Positions 48,265 through 58,496 of a stretch of DNA of 64,000 bases are shown here, piece after piece. Position numbers and translations under genes: made by a program. Below the pieces are notes generated by a model that did no database searches, was not told the DNA's origin, and saw only the letters and a list, made by a program, of their open reading frames with translations. The DNA comes from Gymnopus androsaceus JB14 (lineage: Eukaryota; Basidiomycota; Agaricomycetes; Agaricales; Omphalotaceae). The stretch is from positions 124,001-188,000 of the forward strand of contig ML769431.1 of NCBI GenBank assembly GCA_009733575.1, given 5' to 3'. Each line of letters opens with the position of its first letter. The first letter of the stretch is position 1.

Positions 48265-49097
48265 TATGCCCAAGCCGGGTGATCTAACTATGAATAAACG
48301 CAGGTAAATTGTTCGAAATTTCCTGTGGAGATGTAGCGACGCTAAGGATTCTTCCACTGGCGTAGGTCGGGTAGAAAGAATTACGCATTGTTCTACGGAG
48401 AATATGAGAGGCTTCAAGCCCGCAGAACCCAGTCTTTGGGGCTGGTTCTGCGAAGCAAATTCAAAGGTGCGCACCCGAGTTCTCTGTTGCATTTAAATGC
48501 CGTTGACTCCTTCTTTCGCAGATCGCACTAGAAATCTCAAGGGCCTGGCCAAGGTTGGCGAGGCGATGCATTTCACTTGGACTGCAGTTAGGCTGATGTC
48601 CACTGTTCCCGTTAGCGAAGTCGAAATCCAGATGGCAATGTTGCAGGCGCAACTTTCATTAACGTGAACATTGTATGTTGTTCATCGTATTCATGCTTTG
48701 CTCTACTGAAATTCCTTGAAGGACGTCCAATCCAAACCTCGAGAGGAGGAAACCATTTCTACCAGTGGGCCAGCAGTATTCAAGGGAGCAAAACGAATCA
48801 CCTTTTGAGGGAGTCCATCATGTCACAAGGTGCTTTTAGTGCTGTAGGTGGAGACATGTACATCGGGTGTACTCCAGGTGAGCCTTTCAACGATTTTCAT
48901 CGACAGGAAATAGTCAATGACAATGTCCTGTGATATTTAGAAGCAAGTACGAGCTCCGTTTCGGATGCTATGCCTAGGAAGTACATCCGAGCGTTATGGA
49001 GGGCGCCGAGGATGTACATTTTTGGACCGGGGACACAGGCAGTACAGGGAGCAATGAGTGCGGTTCGTAGGAATATGGTTATCGGTTCTCGAAACTG
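48265..49097 (+). pseudogene. SAVGG-motif gene D2, frame-broken
   Basis: Same exon structure as D1 and D3. ATG 48265 (MPKPGDLTMNKRR), then KNYALFYGEYERLQARRTQ, then NPDGNVAGATFINVNI. In the motif exon, two extra bases and a TGA (about 48806) interrupt the frame before GAFSAVGGDMYI (about 48829), and another frame change occurs near 48980. The product would end before its first motif. Confidence 0.6.
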
Positions 49098-49410
49098 AAA
49101 AAAGCATGTCGATGAGACAAAGAACAACAGTAGTAGTAAATCGAACGGGATCACCTTATTGATAATATTGTATATGTATTTCATTGGGTACTGATAATTC
49201 CCATTCATTGGCCAAATCCTGTTCTCAAACCAGCTCTAGGAATAAAACGCCCACACCCCAATCTCTGTTCTTTTCCACTGCTAGCATTTTCCTCGCATTC
49301 ATTCTTCCTCAGTCGAAACAATCAATCAAGCATCAAGCTCTGGGTCTATGCTCTAACTCGACGGTGCCGACGCGATCTGAATACACAGAGTGGTGTATAG
49401 TAATATCCGG

Positions 49411-50135
49411 AAATTGAAACTCATTGATGGAATGATTTCGCTGCATTGAGCAGCTTGGTGTTATCGATATCAGAGCTCAATGCGCGCGACGAAGGTATAG
49501 GTCTGCACGGCTTGCCAGTGACAAGGCTGGCTTTACCGGATGGATGGACTTGGAGGCTGTAATTGGGCCAAACCATTTGTGAAGTAGCATACTCATACGG
49601 CTTAAGAGAGGATTCGGTTGGGCCTTGACATATGGATTCAATTCGCAGCAGAAGAGACTTGCTATCGTATGTCACCAGCAACGAATAAGATACTAGTACC
49701 ATGATCCGATCACATCAGGACTGAAAAACGTGTTTGAGATCCAGTGACGCGATAAGGAATAAGCGCCGACGGACATCTCTTTTCCCGAACGACCATGGTT
49801 CCCTCTCACCCAACTCTTTTATCCTGTTCGTCAAAGACACACACCTGCTACCGCGTCCTTCAACCTTGATCCTTTCCGACCGCAGAATAATCATCCTGTC
49901 TTCGCGCAGACAGGAAAAGAAAGGAGACTGCCTCCATCGCTGCAAGCTCAAACAAGGACAGGGAAAACATCAGCGCTGGCAGAGCACGTTCAAGTCTTGT
50001 AAGGATGAATTCCTACCCTTCAGATGGCTACTGTTTCTGGCTCACTTTGTTATCCTCCTACAGCAGCGCATATGGTGCTCCTACTTTCTACCCTTCACCT
50101 CTGTTTAACACTAACAACCTCCGGTAAATCCATCT
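49411..50135. other. segment unrelated to the repeat units
   Basis: Between D2's flank and the remnant B3 the sequence does not match units 1 and 2. On the plus strand a frame reading PERPWFPLTQLFYPVRQRH (about 49780-49840) continues to about 49998. A GT-AG intron could be placed there, leading to SAYGAPTFYPSPLFN (about 50065-50110). This may be the 5' part of the gene annotated next. Confidence 0.3.
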
Positions 50136-50558
50136 ATGTCTATCAGTGTCACAGAGACTAATACATACTCTCCGTATGTGCTCAAACCACCTGCTCCTGC
50201 ACTGATTATCGTCCGTGAGCTTTCAGCGTATTTCAACAACATCAACTCTTCTTCGCCGTCTTCTGCGTATCTCTCACTCCTACTACGCACCAAAGCCTTG
50301 GCATCTCATCCGGCGGTATTTGATGCACATATCGAACAGCTTAGGATGCCTGTGTATCGCGATCTGAATCCGTATTTGGAGTGTGTACAAGAAGTTGCGT
50401 CGCTGGTGGGAAACTATGTTGAGCTGACTGTAGACCTTGATGTCGACAAGGCAGATTTTGAAGAATCCCCGGAGGATTTTTGGGCGTGTAGGGAGTGGAT
50501 TCTTTTGTTTAATGTGGAACGCCTCGACAGAGCACGTCTCGTCGGATATTCGAATTGA
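50136..50558 (+). CDS. orphan protein inside the cluster
   Basis: An uninterrupted frame of 140 residues (MSISVTETNTYSPYVL to ARLVGYSN) with protein-like composition and acidic patches (VDLDVDKADFEESPEDF). It lacks the SAVGG motif. An in-frame stop lies just upstream, so it starts at 50136 or is an exon joined by splicing. It occupies the place where the 5' half of B3 would be expected. No family recognised. Confidence 0.4.
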   Translation: MSISVTETNTYSPYVLKPPAPALIIVRELSAYFNNINSSSPSSAYLSLLLRTKALASHPAVFDAHIEQLRMPVYRDLNPYLECVQEVASLVGNYVELTVDLDVDKADFEESPEDFWACREWILLFNVERLDRARLVGYSN

Positions 50559-50667
50559 ATGATCATTAGCTGCATGTGTTGTGCATTGAGTGAGATATTC
50601 CCAAAAATACCGACGTGGATCTCACTCTTGGAGAGAAGGTCAAAGAAGGGCAGCTTTCCTGGTAGCG

Positions 50668-51230
50668 GTGTCTTCATCTGCAAAGTATTCTATTACTTTG
50701 TCTCCTTATCGTGAGCAATTTCCATCCTCTTATTTCGTTGGTGGCTGAACCTGAACTGCTTTTTAGCGAACGCGAATCCCAATCCATCAGTGTTCTGTCA
50801 TCAGATAGAGATATCCAACGTCATGATCGAGGAGTAACATTTGGACGAAGACTCCTTCAGTGCAGTTTCAGGCCACATTCGGATTCACCAACAGCAATGG
50901 CCTTCTTGTCAGCTTTAGTTGTACGTTTATCTGTGTTAATACTTCCTGGTTTTTATTTACACCGCTTCCTACAGCAAGCTCATACGTTCTTCCTGGTCAA
51001 GTCGTGCTCCCGCCACCGAACAGTCACACAACCAGCGGCACTCCTTTCTTCGTTCCTGGCAGCTACAATGCCCTGCGTCTACTCTGAGCACACCCAAGAT
51101 GTATATTCTAAGGCGGGCTCATTCAGCGCTGTTGGTGGAAATCAAAGTCTGACTCTAGAAGAACCAGACATCATCGTCGTCATGCACATCCTCTTGGCAG
51201 CCCTGCACCGCGTTATCAAGATGCCTCCTC
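50668..51230 (+). pseudogene. remnant of gene B3
   Basis: From about 50668 the sequence matches B2 from its second intron onward (TTTGTCTCCTTATC then an intron to about 50766, CATGATCGAGGAGTAACATT, then GCAAGCTCATACGTTCTTCC). The 5' half is absent. An extra base near 50850 and a deletion near 51070 break the frame. KAGSFSAVGGNQSL (about 51110-51150) survives as a short open piece. Confidence 0.6.
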
Positions 51231-51509
51231 TTCTGTCGGATCTTTCTCGTTTCTCGTTGCTGTGAAATGTGTCGAATACTGCTGTTGACGAGGCTATACT
51301 TCCTAAATCGTACGATTCCGTGCTTCTTCCTTTATTTTTCATGCAGACTGTTAATTTTAAATGCCGTCTTGCTATTCTTCGATTGCTGATTACCTAGGTC
51401 TGTCATCATGAGCGCCGGGTTAACAGCGTTATATTTTCCAAGTCTTATTAAGGATCAGGCTGCCGTTCTCTACTAGTGCACTTTCTCCTTCTCAGCAGTG
51501 AACGCTAAC

Positions 51510-52371
51510 ATGAGTGGAGAGGAAGCCGAAATACCCGTTCCGAACAATGGAAGAAACAGTCAGTGCTCCTCGTCTTTCAATTTGGTTGGTTACTTACATG
51601 CGACGTCGACAGGTTTCAGTCTCCCCAACTACGGGGGGCATTCTGCCCCGAATCCTAACGGAACTTCACATCCCAATGTCCTTATGGGCGCTGGCGATTT
51701 TGTTGTAAAAAACACTGTCTTGCGCGCAGGTGCTTTGAGTGCAGTCGGAGGCAGTCAAGTGATCCATATTAAAAACCCTGGACCGGGAAGTATGCACGTA
51801 CCAGGTGAGTCCGAGTCTCGAGTCGTCCGTTGGATACACGTACTCAACCATTTTTGAACCGATTTTCAACAGCAACGGCCGATTCGGAAAGCTTCAACAC
51901 AACAGGAGATTACCCTAGTGTCCTTCCTGGATTCAATGGTACCATTCCAGCGGCCACCTACGGGAGTGCATCCTTTAGTGCTGTAGGAGGAAATCAAACC
52001 TTGCGCCCGACATCAGGTCCCGACATTCCCAATCATGCAACGAGTATGTAAAGCTTATTGGCTCCTACTATTCGACTGACATCCTATTACTAGCGTCTAG
52101 ATCCAGATGAATGTACTCCCAAACAGCGACGGGACTCAGAAAAGTTTCCCTCAACTTACCAATGGATACTTCGATGATGGATCTTTTTCTGCGGTGGCAG
52201 AAAATCAACAACAATTTCAAGGTGACGTCGCCTAGTGTTTTGCGCGAGTTTCGCCACTTTGAGGCCAATGATGTGAGGCTTCTTCCGGGAACATTTAGTG
52301 CTGTGGGTATGGATCAGACGGTTGTATACAACGAAGAAAGTGGCGAAGATGTGGATGAGAGTGCGGATTGA
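51510..52371 (+). CDS. SAVGG-motif protein C3
   Basis: ATG 51510 (MSGEEAEIPVPNNGRNS). Introns at about 51564-51620 and 51806-51870 join in phase to give VLMGAGDFVVKNTVLRAG with LSAVGGSQVI (about 51733-51765) and ATYGSASFSAVGGNQTL (about 51952-52005). If the next intron (about 52044-52101) is spliced by its GT-AG borders, the protein ends at TGA 52175-52177 after about 190 residues. Open sequence beyond it to 52371 still encodes LPGTFSAVGMDQTVV and an acidic tail in another frame, so the last part is probably a relic (4 extra bases near 52225). Confidence 0.45.
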
Positions 52372-52665
52372 CCTGAGCTGCCTACTGTATACGGCGTATG
52401 GTTGCATGATTCGGACGAGTCGGGACACCGATGATGGGCGAAGTGGGTTAGATTTACTTTTCTCTTGATTAGGATTCTGGTGTGCTCATTCCTCTTGATT
52501 CCTTCAAGTTCTTTCCGACATCTTCGAGTGTCCTTTTGTTCTAGTAATAAAGCTATGCCACTAACATTGTATGTGTGAGTGTGTTTCTAAAGGCCCCTCA
52601 TTTTCGTTGCCCGTCCGAGTCACTTCAAAGACTACCAAACTCCGAGCAACCAGATTCTTAAAGTA

Positions 52666-52741
52666 ATTAGCAGCGCATCGTAAAGTTGCTCCACATAGTT
52701 AAATTGAATATAAGCTCAGCACTTTACGATGCGCTGCTAAT
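52666..52741. repeat. perfect 21-bp inverted repeat (hairpin insertion)
   Basis: The arm at 52666-52686 (ATTAGCAGCGCATCGTAAAG plus T) is the exact reverse complement of 52721-52741, with a 34-base AT-rich spacer. The sequence around it matches the D1 promoter on both sides (CAGATTCT before, GATTTAATTTA after), and D1 lacks the hairpin. It therefore looks like an insertion of roughly 80 bases, as a small MITE-like element would leave. Confidence 0.8.
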
Positions 52742-52841
52742 GAGCTCTATTGCGATTTAATTTATGAAGTTGGTCGGGCCATTGAATGTTCAGGTCCGTT
52801 TCAGATTTGTCCAAGTGTCCCATGACGCTGCGCTCTCCATG

Positions 52842-52848
52842 TATAAAA
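52842..52848 (+). promoter_or_regulatory. TATA box of gene D3
   Basis: TATAAAA at 52842-52848, 116 bases before ATG 52964 and about 100 bases downstream of the hairpin insertion. Confidence 0.5.
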
Positions 52849-52963
52849 ACGCCCTCGTATATCGGACGTATTTGTTACTTTCTTTCTCTCCTCCTACCAC
52901 TATCGTCACCAGGCGTTAACGAATTTGCCAGATCTCCGCTGCGGAAAATCAATCGCTGACTAG

Positions 52964-53803
52964 TATGCCCAAAGCGGGAGATCCTACTATGATTGAAGGA
53001 AATAAACGCAGGTAAATTGTTCGAATTTTCTGCGCGTATGCTAAGGATTCTGTCACTGGCGTAGGACGGGTAGTAAGAAATACGCAGTGCGAGTGTATTA
53101 CGGAGATTATCCCAGACGTCAAGCGCGCAGAACGCAGTTGTTGGGGCTGGTTCCGCGAAGCAGATTTAGAGGTGCCTCCGAGTTTTCTGGTCAATTTGAA
53201 TGTCGTTGACTTCTTCATTCGTAGATCGTACTGAAAATCTTGAGGACCTAGTCAAAGTGAGCGAACCGATGCATTTCATAGTTATGCTGATCTCCTGTTC
53301 CCGCTAGCAAAATCGAAACCCAGATGGCAACGTCTCAGGCGCAGCATATGTGCCTAATGTGAACATTGTAAGTTGTTCGTTGTACTCGTGCTTTTTTTTT
53401 ACTGGAATCCTTTGAAGGTCCAAGAACCTCGAAGGAACGAGGAAAGTATCGTTGGGCCGGCAGTACTCAGGGGAGTGAAACGACTCACCATTGAGGGCAC
53501 ATCCCTCGGAGCGGGTGTTCTTAGTGCTGTAGGAGAAAACATGTACATTGGGTGTACTCCAGCTGGTGAGCCTTGTAGTGATACTCACCGACAGAAAATA
53601 GTCAATGACAATCATGATATTTAGAAGCAAGTACGAGCTCCAGTTCAGATGCTACGCCTAGACGATTCATTCCGAGCGTTATGGAAGGCGCCGATGTCGT
53701 ACATCTTGGACCAGGGACAAAAGCAGAACAGGGAGCACTGAGTGCGGTTGGCGGGAATCTGATTATCGGTTCAGAAAGCACATCGATGGGACAAGGGGCA
53801 TAA
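52964..53803 (+). CDS. SAVGG-motif protein D3
   Basis: Intact D copy. ATG 52964 (MPKAGDPTMIEGNKRR). Introns at about 53012-53064, 53170-53223, 53259-53309, 53368-53418 and 53573-53631 join in phase to a basic region (KKYAVRVYYGDYPRRQARR), NRNPDGNVSGAAYVPNVNI, the motif RLTIEGTSLGAGVLSAVGEN (about 53479-53535) and a second, HLGPGTKAEQGALSAVGGN (about 53702-53758). The stop is TAA 53801-53803. In one position GENM replaces GGNQ or GGDM. No targeting signal was seen. Confidence 0.6.
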
Positions 53804-54770
53804 GTAGTCACTAACGACGGATCACATATATTGTATGTGTAATCAGTCGTAATGATAATCATCATAAAATTCTATCCCGTTTTCAACAGGTCTTCGCGAT
53901 GCCGGAAATGCCAATAGACGCCCAGTGAGAATACTCCATTAAGCTTGCCATTAAGTTATTCTCACACCAATCTCGCATCTTTTCCACTGTCAGCATCTTT
54001 CTCGCATCCGCTCTTCCTCAACCGAAAACAAATAATTAAGCCCTTCGCCCTGGGTCTATGCTCTGACTCTGCGGTCCCGCCGCGATCTGAATACACAGAG
54101 CAGTGTACAGTAATATCCGGAAATTGGACCTCATTGATGGAATGATTACGCTGAATCCGGTAGCTTGATGATATCGATAAATGCGCACGACGGAGTTATA
54201 GGACTGTGCAACTGACAGCGACAAGGTGGCTTTGACCGGATAAGCAGATGGACTTGGAGGCTGGAATTGGGCCTGGCCAAAAGATGCAGCTAAAAGACAA
54301 TCAGTTGCGGGCAGTGTGAGTTTTATTGCTTGTATACTTTGCTCAGAGTCATGATACTTTTCCATCAGCGCAGATGACCCTCGCTAGCGACGTTTGTATC
54401 AAATAAGCGCCGGAGCGCCCACAGCTGACGCGTCGGTCCCGACGTTTTACCTTCCCGCTGTCACACTTTGCTTCGGTTCCGCACGTTTTTTCCTATTCAG
54501 GCCTAGTCTGGCGGCTTCGATTCCTTTTTCGGTTTATCTGGAAGCGCCCGCCCGTACTTTTTCCTCATGGTCGGACCCACAAATGCGCACATGAGGCGCG
54601 TTCTTTGACATCCCGACTCCCACCGCCCTACCGACGGTTTTTGATTGGCTAGAAACATCGTTTATCGTAGTAAACACGTCGGGGTATAAGAAATGACTCA
54701 ACAAACGTCTTTTTGCCCCAGCTTTCCCTCCCTGTCACACACCGTCCCCGCCATCTCCTACTAGAGTACG
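53804..54770. other. intergenic region including repeat-unit flank
   Basis: The first 400 bases are the flank shared with the segment after D2. The remainder (54210-54770) has no coding sign and should contain the DUF6699 gene promoter; GTATAAG at 54683 is the nearest TATA-like element to its ATG. Confidence 0.35.
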
Positions 54771-55555
54771 ATGTCCTCTTACTATTCAAAATCCGTAAAT
54801 TCCGTCCGGTCTCACCGAGACTCCGAGACCGAGTCTTGGGGCACCGTTACGGGCTCGCGTACCTCGACGCCGACTTACTCACATCGCTCGAATCCTTCTT
54901 ATCCTTCCGCCAACTACGGCCCGTCAACGCCGTTTACTGCTCATACTCCTGGTACGCCTTACTGGAGTCCTGTCCCGCTACCCCAGCAGTACAACGGTCC
55001 GACAGCTCCTCCAGCACCGTACATTCCCACTGTACCTCTGCCAAGTGGTAAGTCGTCGTGCTCACTGTCCGCTTGATTTTTATCAATAATCTCGTGCCAG
55101 ACGTCGTTACAGTTAATCCACTCTTACAATACCCTCCCAAGGCCGTGTTCAACGTCACTTATGGATGTAATTCGATTGCCTTTCGGGATGGCGCTTCCTC
55201 TGCGGATGTCGCTGTGTACCCGCCGGTACACTCTCTTGTCCTCGGTTTATCCTGCCTCTGCCCTGGGAAAAGGATCGATGTAAAATCATCCTCTCCTAAC
55301 GGTGTAACAGTGCACGATGTGTTTGCTGCTCTCTCACGCTGCTTGCTCTCTCCAATTTCATCTTACGAATTAGCTGCTCTTTCTCCTGTTGTCATTGCTC
55401 AGGGCAGGGCGACTCAGAGTGCGCGACGAAGAACGGATGTTCATTCCAGCATGCAATGGGTAGACCTTCTCGGGCACCATGTCTACTTTGGGGGCTTAAC
55501 CAAGACTCTGAATGGAATTTATGAGCTTACCTTTATGCCTGCTCCCATGGCGTAA
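54771..55555 (+). CDS. DUF6699-domain protein
   Basis: ATG 54771 begins a Ser/Pro/Tyr-rich N terminus (MSSYYSKSVNSVRSHRD, then TPFTAHTPGTPYW). One intron (about 55047-55100) joins in phase to a globular C-terminal domain. This shows NPLLQYPPKAVFNVTYG, a beta-rich segment, NGVTVHDVFAALSRCLLS (about 55297-55350) and WVDLLGHHVYFGGLTK near the end (stop 55553-55555). The order VNPLL...W/F-D...GVTVxDVxxAL...RxDxLxxxxxFxGL is that of DUF6699, abundant in mushrooms and of unknown function. It has no SAVGG motif although it lies inside the cluster. Confidence 0.6.
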
Positions 55556-56549
55556 AATTGTGCAGGACGATCGACGCTGCGCGTCTTTCTGCATACTCTA
55601 CTCGTTCTCTTAATCTCTGTTATCACATCGATCTTGCTTTCTTGTGCTTCACTTATATCCTCACTTTATGGGCTATCCTCACATCCTACCACATCTTCGT
55701 TATCTTGGTCGCTGTTGCACGGACTGTTTTGTAATTACTGCTATCCACTACTCATGCTTGGACACTGTAGCAAATATTGTAGCATAGACCTTTCTGTATC
55801 TATGTATGTACCATGACTCGGCCCACCCATATCTGCAATTAACACACACCCAGTCGATGTCTTGTATATATCATTTCTCAATAAAAATAATACATTGTTC
55901 TGCCTATGATAGCGCCGTTTGAGCTGGCAAGAGCTTGGGTAGATTTAGGCTTTAGCGCCATTTTAGTATTCACGTGATAGTTTGGACACTAACTTGATAA
56001 TGATTCTTGAACTTGTCTTAAACTTTATTATAACCGTAACGTTCAAACTTGAACGTCGACTATCTCGCGCGCATACCTTTTTCTAATGCTTCATATCTCG
56101 GAGTTGACTCTCACATTTCACAGGAACCGTTGGCGGCCCCTTTTCTGAGAATCGAGATTACAATATTCAACATTTGACCTGTGCAGACGACTCTGTGCAG
56201 CTATGTCGCGTTCAGCGCGGAGTATTACGCTCTCTCTCTTCGACGCACCATAGCCTCTTAACTATCGAAGAAACCAATAGGCCTCCTATGGATTCTGATA
56301 TGTACTCTGATGGTCTAAAGGCTATCCGTGGCGTCAGCTATAACTCTGATATCCTACCGATTCTCCGACATTTTAAGGAGCTCACTTCCACAATACGACA
56401 TTCAAGCCTTTCCGGATCCCCGTTAGCTGTGACTCGTGGGTAAACTTCATTCATATCTGATTCTGTTTCCCAATTAAGCTCAGAGCTGTTGACAGACGAC
56501 ATCCATCAGAATCCGCATTATCCACTACCTTGCATCCTGATCCTGACCC
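55556..56549. other. intergenic region between the DUF6699 gene and gene E
   Basis: Contains the 3' region of the DUF6699 gene with an AATAAA-like element (about 55880). An open plus-strand segment of about 90 codons (56174-56443, with IEETNRPPMDSDMYSDG) could be a 5' exon of gene E, but it does not join E in phase through the splice sites I could find. Confidence 0.35.
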
Positions 56550-58017
56550 ATGCCCAAGCATAACTGGGAGAAAGAGAGAGAGCACCGATCATCTACTTCA
56601 TACGACGACTCGAGGCCCAGGAATCGCAATCGCAATCGTTCACCGGAATATCCAGAGTATTATGAAGCTGTCAAAACAACAGCTGTATCGCATAGGGGAA
56701 ATATACCGTATCAAGGTGTGCTACAGTGCATTTCGCTATCATTGCATTCACTAAATTATCATTTTTCCTAGTCCGAGAAACTCAGCGACTGCAAGTGACC
56801 GCTGGGACGAAACGTAGAAGGGTAGAGGACGACTACGAGGACGAATATCGTAGTCCCTATACCGAAGATGATGAGGGTTCGTTTGAACTTGCATATATCG
56901 CTTCATAAAAGGGTGTGTTTTAACTCTCCGAGCTAGCCTACGTCTGGATGAAGGTCACAAAGAGGGAACAAAAGGAGATTCTTCAACGTCGAACGAGGCA
57001 AGGTATGTATTCGTTACGTTTATCTGGATTGTTTCAGTTCTCATGCATCTTCCCTAGATGATACAGGTAGAGCCTATTACGATAATAGAGACTATCGAAA
57101 TAATGCACGACGTACGTCCTAACTGTTTATCTTGCAGCGATAGATGCATTTATAGATCGTGTAGGACGAAATGGCTATCACGGCAATGATCAGGACTCAG
57201 AGGAAAAACGCAATGATTCCACGCGTACCATGAACAAGGTTAGCTTGTTCAACAACGCTGAAAACTTTTCCATCAACGATGGACGAACGTTGGTGGTGGG
57301 GGGTGATCAAACGATTGGTAGATTATGAGTTGTCCGGTTGAAACCATCCTAACAGCACTTCTTCTAGCGGCATACAACTCTTCCTCGCTCGAACTTCCAG
57401 AGGTCGACAGAACGAGATTTTTCCCCACCACCTCGGATGCAAGATCGGAGTGACTCTTCGACTACGGCAAAGTCGACGACGGACATCGAAGTAACTGCAT
57501 ACGCGAATGCTAAGGACTTTGAAATCAGCGGGGGAGAGTTTTCTGTGGTGAAGGGTAATTCAACCATTAGTGAGTCCTCTCGTATCATACACCAACTTTT
57601 TCTGAACTTTTCTCTCTTATTCAGCCTCCACCCGGTTTCATGAAGACAGCAACAATTCTCACCCTGGTCGCCGGAATTTGGTGAATCGAAGAGGTAACGT
57701 CTACTGTCAAGGTCACCACTATCTTAGCTGACATTGCTTTGTATTGCCTAGATATTCCGAAACATTGGGAGCGTAGCCCGTCCACTGCAAGTCGCGCTTA
57801 TACTTCTTTGCCTTCTGAACAAGCAGCTTTCGTTACCAAACCTCGCATTTCTTCTACGCAATCACTCGGTTCTGGCGCCAGTCTCTTGGGCTTCTCTTCT
57901 GGAGTTACGATTAGTGGTACAAAGGCATATCCGGGCTCGTTTTCTGCTGTCGGGGGTAACCAAACCATCACCATTGGCGCCTCCTCTGATTCGGAGGATT
58001 CCGATTATTATGGCTAG
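56550..58017 (+). CDS. SAVGG-motif protein E
   Basis: ATG 56550 (MPKHNWEKEREHRSSTSYDD), chosen because an in-frame stop lies directly upstream. Phase-1 introns are placed at about 56716-56771, 56878-56936, 57002-57056, 57111-57155, 57317-57409, 57570-57629 and 57693-57751. The N-terminal half is highly charged, with RPRNRNRNRS and a basic cluster KRRRVEDDYEDEY that could be a nuclear localisation signal. Three motif copies follow: NFSINDGRTLVVGGDQTI (about 57262-57318), DFEISGGEFSVVKGNSTI (about 57518-57570) and VTISGTKAYPGSFSAVGGNQ (about 57905-57965). The tail is Ser/Asp-rich (SSDSEDSDYYG, stop 58015-58017). These diverged copies show best that the repeat is a [FV]xIxGxxxxx-GxFxxVxGxxxI unit. 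Exon joins are by eye. Confidence 0.5.
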
Positions 58018-58496
58018 CATGGACTGCATGACAGGGACTTTGAATATCTCATACATTTGGCAGAATCTAGTGCCGGGAAGGGATTCTATGCTTAGATCGT
58101 GATGCTTTCCTTGACCGTGTATCAGTCTTGTCTGTTATTGCGGCGGTGCAATGTTGCACTGACTGACCGTGTAACTGCCTTGCTTCCCTCCGTGATTGGA
58201 TTGTTCTTGTACATGAAGCAATTGTTAATAATCCAACGGCAAGCAACATATTCCTACAGCTGGAGCTGCAGTGCTATTTTAGCTTTCAGAAATCACCAAG
58301 CGTCAATCTGCCCAAGAAATTATACGGTCCTCGATCCACACGTGTTAACGGTGAAAGTCACAGGTATTTCCTTAAGTGAGTACATTAAAACGAAATCCGT
58401 ACCGCCATTGTATCGTGCAAGCTTCCCCCTTCTGCAGTCCTCGCGGTGGCGAAAAAACAAGAACCTTTCCTTGAAGCAACAGTCAGAGGAGCCAAC
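58018..58496. other. intergenic region between E and F
   Basis: About 480 bases without a convincing frame. It should hold the end of the E transcript and the promoter of F; no TATA box in the pattern of the D genes was found. Confidence 0.3.

Larger units (their letters stand above)
44588..49410 (+). repeat. tandem segmental duplication, copy 2 (B2-C2-D2)
   Basis: Second copy of the 4.8-kb unit. It starts with a relic of the 3' end of gene A (about 44588-44670, including a CCGGATTCCCGATGA stretch like 39747) followed by B2, C2 and D2. The segment after D2 (about 49240-49500) is in turn similar to the segment after D3 (about 53910-54210). Confidence 0.7.
50660..54210 (+). repeat. segmental duplication, partial copy 3 (B3 remnant, C3, D3)
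   Basis: Third, shortened copy of the B-C-D unit. Landmarks in common with copies 1 and 2 include the C-gene start (51497-51530), CTTCCTGGATTCAATGG (51922), the D-gene first-intron region (52998-53064) and the shared flank after D (53910-54210 versus 49240-49500). Confidence 0.65.

Noticed and set aside
49421..49702. Minus-strand frame of 93 residues in the shared flank after D2
   Set aside because: The matching flank after D3 (about 54150-54300) does not keep the same frame, so conservation does not support coding.
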